From NCBI GenBank assembly GCA_007571115.1, contig RKSA01000029.1, positions 1 through 9,997 on the forward strand: DNA of 9,997 nt. The letters are read 5' to 3'. The stretch comes from Gammaproteobacteria bacterium (GTDB taxonomy: Bacteria; Pseudomonadota; Gammaproteobacteria; Pseudomonadales; Pseudohongiellaceae). Positions within the stretch are counted from its first letter, which is position 1. Every line of letters begins with the position of its first letter. The translations under genes and the position numbers were made by a program. Below are positions 6,587-9,997 of the stretch, one piece after another. Below the pieces are notes generated by a model that saw only the letters and a list, made by a program, of their open reading frames with translations, had not been told where the DNA came from and did no database searches.

Positions 6587-6615
6587 ATGGTAGGTGCAAA
6601 AGCGCCAGCCGACAA
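6587..6615 (-). promoter_or_regulatory. Candidate sigma-70 promoter of priA
   Basis: In the 92-base divergent region between priA and the chorismate mutase gene, the minus strand has TTGTCG (6610-6615), a 17-base spacer and TACCAT (6587-6592). Each box matches consensus at 4 of 6 positions. The start point would be near 6580, giving a short leader of about 24 bases. I did not find a convincing counterpart for the plus-strand gene. Confidence 0.4.
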
Positions 6616-6648
6616 CTCGCGGCAGCGAACATTGCAGGAAACACCGAA

Positions 6649-6948
6649 ATGAGCGGCGCCGACTCGATTCCCCAGGAACTGATCGCCATCCGCGACCGGA
6701 TCGACGCGCTCGACCGGGCAATCGTCGAGCTGCTCAGCGAGCGCTTCGCTCTGACCCACGAGGTCGGCCTGCTCAAGGCGAGCCGCGAGCTCGACGCCCT
6801 CGACTCGCGCCGCGAGGAGGAAAAGCTGCGCACCCTCGCCGCATTGAGCGAAGCGAGAAACCTCGACCCGGCCCTGGTGCGCGACGTGTTCCGCCGCATC
6901 ATGGACGAGGTCGTGCGCAATCACCAACGCTTGCAGGCGAAGCCTTGA
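6649..6948 (+). CDS. Stand-alone chorismate mutase (AroQ class)
   Basis: Cytoplasmic enzyme predicted to convert chorismate to prephenate, the first step toward phenylalanine and tyrosine. The product has 99 residues, a single all-helical AroQ domain with no signal peptide and no fused prephenate dehydratase or dehydrogenase domain. Ungapped alignment with the E. coli PheA mutase domain places the catalytic residues as R15 (E. coli R11), R32 (R28), K43 (K39), D52 (D48), R55 (R51) and E56 (E52). The position of Gln88, which is Gln or Glu in well-known enzymes, is H92, and Ser84 is V88. The ATG at 6649 is preceded by AGGAA at 8 bases; upstream in-frame codons back to 6463 lie inside priA and are not used. 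rpmE follows after 61 bases but has its own promoter. Function is likely; activity depends on tolerance of H92. Confidence 0.88.
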   Translation: MSGADSIPQELIAIRDRIDALDRAIVELLSERFALTHEVGLLKASRELDALDSRREEEKLRTLAALSEARNLDPALVRDVFRRIMDEVVRNHQRLQAKP

Positions 6949-6972
6949 TTTGCGCCGAGTCTCTGCTAGAAT
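6945..6972 (+). promoter_or_regulatory. rpmE promoter, extended -10 type with GC-rich discriminator
   Basis: TTGATT (6945-6950), 16 bases and TGC-TAGAAT (-10 at 6967-6972, 5 of 6 matches, with the TGn extension just before it) form a strong sigma-70 promoter. The -35 box overlaps the stop codon of the chorismate mutase gene (6946-6948). Bases 6973-6980 after the -10 box are GCCCGCCC. Such GC-rich discriminators are typical of ribosomal-gene promoters under negative stringent control by ppGpp and DksA. The start would be near 6979, about 30 bases before the rpmE ATG. Confidence 0.68.
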
Positions 6973-7009
6973 GCCCGCCCTTTCAAGTGGCGACAAATCC
7001 GAGACCTCC

Positions 7010-7219
7010 ATGAAGCCTGACATTCATCCGCAATACGCGCAAATCAAGGCGACTTGCAGTTGCGGCAACGTGATCGAGACGCGGTCGACCCTGGGCCGGG
7101 ACATCCTGATCGAGGTTTGCTCGCAGTGCCATCCGTTCTATACCGGCAAGCAAAAGATTCTTGACTCGGGCGGCAGGGTTGATCGCTTCAACCGGCGCTT
7201 CGGCAATCGCCGCATCTGA
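7010..7219 (+). CDS. rpmE: Ribosomal protein L31 (bL31), zinc-binding form
   Basis: Protein of the large ribosomal subunit that bridges to the small subunit head. The 69-residue product has MKPDIHPQYAQIKATC at the N-terminus, the four zinc cysteines C16, C18, C37 and C40, the block VCSQCHPFYTGKQK (36-49) and a basic C-terminus with RVDRFNRRFG. Presence of all four cysteines makes this the C+ form, which is the one replaced by a zinc-free paralogue under zinc starvation in bacteria that have both. The ATG at 7010 fits the family start exactly; a TTG-initiated frame from 6950 is rejected because the added residues are not conserved and would overlap the promoter. The Shine-Dalgarno is weak (CGAG). 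The rpmE-priA neighbourhood is conserved in gammaproteobacteria. Confidence 0.98.
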   Translation: MKPDIHPQYAQIKATCSCGNVIETRSTLGRDILIEVCSQCHPFYTGKQKILDSGGRVDRFNRRFGNRRI

Positions 7220-7286
7220 GAGCCGCACTCCAGGGCCGGTCAAGCCGGGCTGGGTCGAGGCAGTCCGGGCCGGGCCATGCCGCACC

Positions 7287-7306
7287 GGGCCTGATCGGAT
7301 CGGCCC
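7287..7306. terminator. Possible hairpin between convergent rpmE and mrcA
   Basis: GGGCC (7287-7291) and GGCCC (7302-7306) enclose a further three-base-pair stem (GAT/ATC) with one bulged T. The hairpin is the best inverted repeat in the 105-base gap between the two convergent genes and could end transcription from either side. It has no T-tract on either strand, so a classical rho-independent terminator is not shown. The same gap carries repeated CCGGGCC-like words (7231-7306), which also allow alternative pairings. Confidence 0.25.
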
Positions 7307-7324
7307 AGGCCATGCGCCAACAGC

Positions 7325-9688
7325 TCAGAAAATCGTTTCCGTGCTGAGCGGCTGCTGCTCTTCGCTTGCCGAATCAGCGCTCATCTCGGTGCCGATGCCG
7401 AGTTCGGGGGCGTGCTCGGCGAGGAAATACTCGAATACCGCATCGGGGTCGCCGGGCATCGCTGGCGCACCGCTGGCGCGGTCGACGAGGCGGTCGACGA
7501 CGCCATCGGGGCGCGGCAGCCCCTGTTCGGGTTCACCGGCCAGAACCTGTTTCATGTAGTCGATCCAGATCGGCACCGCGACGGTCGCTCCCTGCTCTCT
7601 TTCTCCCAAAGGCTCGGGCTGGTCGAAGCCGACGAACACCGTCGTTGCGATATTGCGGTTGAAACCCGAAAACCACAATTCCTGCGGACCATTGGTGGTG
7701 CCGGTCTTGCCCATCAGGTCGGAGCGGCCGATTTCCCGTTGCACCCTGGCGCCACTGCCGTTCTCGATGACCGAACGCAGCATCGAGCCGAGCACGAATG
7801 CGACGCGCTCGTCGATGATTCGTTGCGGCGCGGCGTGCTGTTCGGGCCCGGTCACGCAATCCTCGCAGGGGAGGCTCGATTCGGCGCTGTAGATCACGCC
7901 GTCGGCAAGGTTCGAGATGCGCTGCACGAGCCACGGCCTGACGAGCAAGCCGCCATTGGCGATGCTCGCGTAGCCGGCGACGATGTCGAGGGGACGGGTG
8001 TCCTGGCTGCCGAGGGCGACGGTCAGGTCGTTGGCCGGAAAGCTCTCGGTGGGAAAGCCGAAGAGGCCGATGTACGGCAACACGGTGGCCGAGCCGAGCT
8101 GGTCGTAGAGGCGGACCGCAGGAACGTTGCGCGATTCGCGCAGGGCATGGCGCAGCGTGATCGGGCCGAGGAAATTGTTCTCGTAGTTGCCGGGCCGATA
8201 GCCTCCGCGGGTGAAGGGAGCGTCATTGATCGTGCTCGCCGGCGAATAGCCGTTGGCCAGCGCTGCGGCGTAGAGGAACGGCTTGAAGTTCGATCCCGGA
8301 GGCCGCGGCGTGGTGACGCGGTTCACCTGGCTGAGGCGGAAATCGTAGCCGCCGACGAGCGCCAGAATCGAGCCGTCGCTGGGAGAGACCGAAACAAGCG
8401 CTCCCTGGATGTCGGGAACCTGCCCGAGCTGCCAGGCGCCATCGACCTGACGAACGCGGATCAGGTCGCCGACGGCGACCACGTCGCCAGCGGCCTGGGG
8501 AGGCGGCCACGCCTCGTTGCGGTCACGGAAGCGGTAGGCCCAGCGGATTCCTTCCCAGGGAACCGTGACGACTTCCCCGGTTCGCATCAATGCGGCAAAG
8601 GAGCGCGACTGCACTGCGATGACGATCGCCGGAAGCTGGTTGCCGTAGGCGGGAACGCCTTCGAGCTCTTGCAGCCACTGCCGTTCGGGCGCCAATGGAT
8701 CGGGAGGATAGTTCGCCGCCGGGCCGCGATAGCCATGACGACGGTCGTAATGGTTTTCCAGACCGTTGACGAGTGCCGCATTGGCGATCGACTGCTTGTC
8801 GCCATCGATGCTCGTGATGACTTCGAAGCCTTGGGTATAGGCCTGCTCGCCGAATTGCCCGTACAGCTCCTGGCGAACCATCTCGGCGACGTAGGGCGCC
8901 GGGATCTCGATGTCGCGGCTGCGCCTGCTTGCGGTGACCGGCATGGCGTTGGCGAGCTCGAATTCGGCCTCGCCAATCATTCCTTCCCTGAGCATGTTGG
9001 CGAGACGCGTCTCGCGGCGCACCAGGGCGCGTTCCGGCGCGGTCAGCGGATTGCAGGCCGAGGGGCAAGGCAGCAGCGAAATCATCATGGCCGCTTCGGC
9101 GAGGCTCAGGTCGCTGACCTGCTTGCCGTAATACACTTGCGCGGCAGCGCCGATGCCGTCGGCGCCGGCGCCGAAGTAGATCGTGTTCAGGTACAAGGTG
9201 AGGATCTCTTCCCTGGTCAGTTCCCGCTGGATCTGCAGCGCGAAGGGGATCTCCTTGAACTTGCGCATGTAGACGTTGTCGCTGTCGAACGACAGGTTGT
9301 TCGCGAGCTGCATGGTGATCGTGCTGCCGCCGCCAAGCCGGTTGCCGGTGATGAAGCCGTAGAGCCCGCGCAGCAGGCTTTGCGCATCGACCCCGGGATG
9401 CGAGTGGAAGCGCACGTCCTCGGTCGCGATCAGCGCATCGATGAGAATCTGGGGCAGATCCTCGTATGCCACGGGATCGCGGCGATTGCCGATCTCGTCG
9501 ATCAGCCGCAGATCGGAAGTGTAGATGCGCAGCGGCGTTTCGAGCTGCACGTGGCGGTACGTTTCGGCGGCCGGCAGCAGCGGCGCCAGGTAGAGATACG
9601 CGGCCGAAGCGACCATGCAAAGGGCGGCCAGGCAGGCAGCAGCGAGCAGGCCCAGCCATTTTGCGTATGGTTTCAGTCTGGCGTTCAC
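7325..9688 (-). CDS. mrcA: Penicillin-binding protein 1A, bifunctional peptidoglycan synthase
   Basis: Class A penicillin-binding protein: polymerises lipid II into glycan strands and cross-links them in the periplasm, anchored in the inner membrane. The product has 787 residues. A basic N-terminus and membrane helix (about 11-37) are followed by the glycosyltransferase-51 domain: EDVRFHSHPGVD with catalytic E90, GGGSTITMQLANN (119-131), MRKFKEI, LYLNTIYFGAGADGIGAAAQVYYGK (165-189, part shown). A linker and OB-like PBP1A-specific region (about 320-425) follow. The transpeptidase has SNFK (catalytic S466, K469), SRN (519-521) and KTGTT (661-665). All catalytic motifs are intact. It is somewhat shorter than E. 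coli PBP1A (850). Oddities are cysteine pairs at C208/C212 in the glycosyltransferase domain and C608/C611 in the transpeptidase domain. The start is a GTG at 9686-9688, with GGGA 6 bases upstream; no in-frame ATG precedes the membrane helix. Confidence 0.97.
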   Translation of the reverse strand: MNARLKPYAKWLGLLAAACLAALCMVASAAYLYLAPLLPAAETYRHVQLETPLRIYTSDLRLIDEIGNRRDPVAYEDLPQILIDALIATEDVRFHSHPGVDAQSLLRGLYGFITGNRLGGGSTITMQLANNLSFDSDNVYMRKFKEIPFALQIQRELTREEILTLYLNTIYFGAGADGIGAAAQVYYGKQVSDLSLAEAAMMISLLPCPSACNPLTAPERALVRRETRLANMLREGMIGEAEFELANAMPVTASRRSRDIEIPAPYVAEMVRQELYGQFGEQAYTQGFEVITSIDGDKQSIANAALVNGLENHYDRRHGYRGPAANYPPDPLAPERQWLQELEGVPAYGNQLPAIVIAVQSRSFAALMRTGEVVTVPWEGIRWAYRFRDRNEAWPPPQAAGDVVAVGDLIRVRQVDGAWQLGQVPDIQGALVSVSPSDGSILALVGGYDFRLSQVNRVTTPRPPGSNFKPFLYAAALANGYSPASTINDAPFTRGGYRPGNYENNFLGPITLRHALRESRNVPAVRLYDQLGSATVLPYIGLFGFPTESFPANDLTVALGSQDTRPLDIVAGYASIANGGLLVRPWLVQRISNLADGVIYSAESSLPCEDCVTGPEQHAAPQRIIDERVAFVLGSMLRSVIENGSGARVQREIGRSDLMGKTGTTNGPQELWFSGFNRNIATTVFVGFDQPEPLGEREQGATVAVPIWIDYMKQVLAGEPEQGLPRPDGVVDRLVDRASGAPAMPGDPDAVFEYFLAEHAPELGIGTEMSADSASEEQQPLSTETIF

Positions 9689-9770
9689 GTCTCATCCCGC
9701 GCCGCGCCGCTGATTCGCATCGAGTCGGGAAAATGGCACCGTGAACGGGGCGCACGGCGCAACAGCTCCG

Positions 9771-9776
9771 ATTATA
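9771..9776 (-). promoter_or_regulatory. -10 element of a probable mrcA promoter
   Basis: The minus strand carries a perfect TATAAT about 82 bases upstream of the GTG start of mrcA. No good -35 hexamer is found at 16-18 bases (CAGCAA at 17), nor a TGn extension, so strength is uncertain. Position in the divergent region between mrcA and the ATPase gene supports it. Confidence 0.45.
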
Positions 9777-9840
9777 GCGAAGCCGCCGCGATTTTGCTGG
9801 CGCTGAACCTGTTCATCCTGCGGGGGGCGGGCGTTTCTCG

Positions 9841-9849
9841 TGGTAGACT
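9841..9849 (+). promoter_or_regulatory. Possible extended -10 promoter of the right-edge ATPase gene
   Basis: TGG-TAGACT (-10 at 9844-9849) has the TGn extension and 4 of 6 consensus matches, 31 bases before the chosen ATG. No -35 box is visible at the right distance; the upstream DNA is a run of G and C. Weak evidence. Confidence 0.28.
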
Positions 9850-9867
9850 CGGGGGAGTCGGGTCGAC

Positions 9868-9872
9868 GGAGG
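9868..9872 (+). promoter_or_regulatory. Ribosome binding site of the right-edge ATPase gene
   Basis: A full GGAGG core within GACGGAGGC. It lies 8 bases before the ATG at 9881 and 5 before the ATG at 9878, favouring the second start. Confidence 0.7.
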
Positions 9873-9880
9873 CATCGATG

Positions 9881-9997
9881 ATGTTCGGTTTCAAGCGGAG
9901 GGTCGGCAAGGCGGATGGGGGCGTGAGGGAAAATCCGTTCACACCGGGCTTTGGCGGCAAGATACCGCCTTTGGTTGCCGGGCGGGAAAACGAGAAA
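9881..9997 (+). CDS. N-terminus of a probable AAA/P-loop ATPase (runs off the window)
   Basis: Thirty-nine residues are visible, from MFGFKRRVGKADGG to the window edge. The block ENPFTPGFGGKIPPLVAGRE (17-36) is the typical lead-in of a family of bacterial ATP-binding proteins in which the N-P-[FY]-x-P-G-x-G-x-x-P-P-x-L-x-G-R-[ED] motif comes just before an ORC/AAA_16-type P-loop domain. The P-loop itself lies outside the window, so ATPase function is inference from the lead-in. Two ATG codons are adjacent (9878 and 9881); GGAGG at 9868-9872 is 8 bases from the second and 5 from the first, so I prefer 9881. The gene is divergent from mrcA. Confidence 0.68.
   Translation, partial: MFGFKRRVGKADGGVRENPFTPGFGGKIPPLVAGRENEK

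Noticed and set aside
8523..9755. Minus-strand open frame (410 residues) overlapping mrcA in another frame
   Set aside because: The translation is Arg/Ala-rich with no domain, while the overlapping frame encodes intact PBP1A.

Overview
This is a GC-rich chromosomal window from what looks like a gammaproteobacterium. The evidence is the conserved neighbourhood mrcA / rpmE / priA / SPOR-domain gene / hslV / hslU / DUF971 gene / ubiE, and protein sequences close to Pseudomonas-, Xanthomonas- and Chromatiales-type homologues. I cannot name the genus. Almost the whole window is housekeeping DNA. I see no mobile element, CRISPR array, RNA gene or new defence or metabolic system.

Layout, left to right. 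Positions 1-136 (+) hold the end of a truncated AAA-ATPase-like gene that runs into the 3' end of ubiE. Positions 112-4144 (-) carry a five-gene cluster, transcribed right to left: SPOR-domain envelope protein, hslV, hslU, DUF971 protein, ubiE. Next, also on the minus strand, is priA (4325-6556). It is divergent from a short stand-alone chorismate mutase (6649-6948, +), which is followed closely by rpmE (7010-7219, +). mrcA (7325-9688, -) converges on rpmE. At the right edge a plus-strand gene for a probable AAA/P-loop ATPase begins at 9881 and leaves the window.

How the genes relate. HslV and HslU form one ATP-dependent protease. Their leader has a sigma-32-like promoter and a clear hairpin, as expected of a heat-shock operon. 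The SPOR protein (septal peptidoglycan binding) and PBP1A (peptidoglycan polymerase) both act on the cell wall. PriA restarts replication forks, RpmE is ribosomal protein L31, the chorismate mutase feeds aromatic amino acid synthesis, and UbiE methylates quinone precursors. These neighbours are held together mainly by conserved gene order, not by one pathway.

Points worth a second look: the chimeric 3' end of ubiE with the broken AAA-ATPase-like gene; the TTG start, short propeptide and structured leader of hslV; the absence of argS from its usual place between priA and the SPOR gene; the strong rpmE promoter starting inside the chorismate mutase stop codon; a histidine at a catalytic position of the chorismate mutase; and an ATPase gene where pilM usually sits divergent from mrcA.
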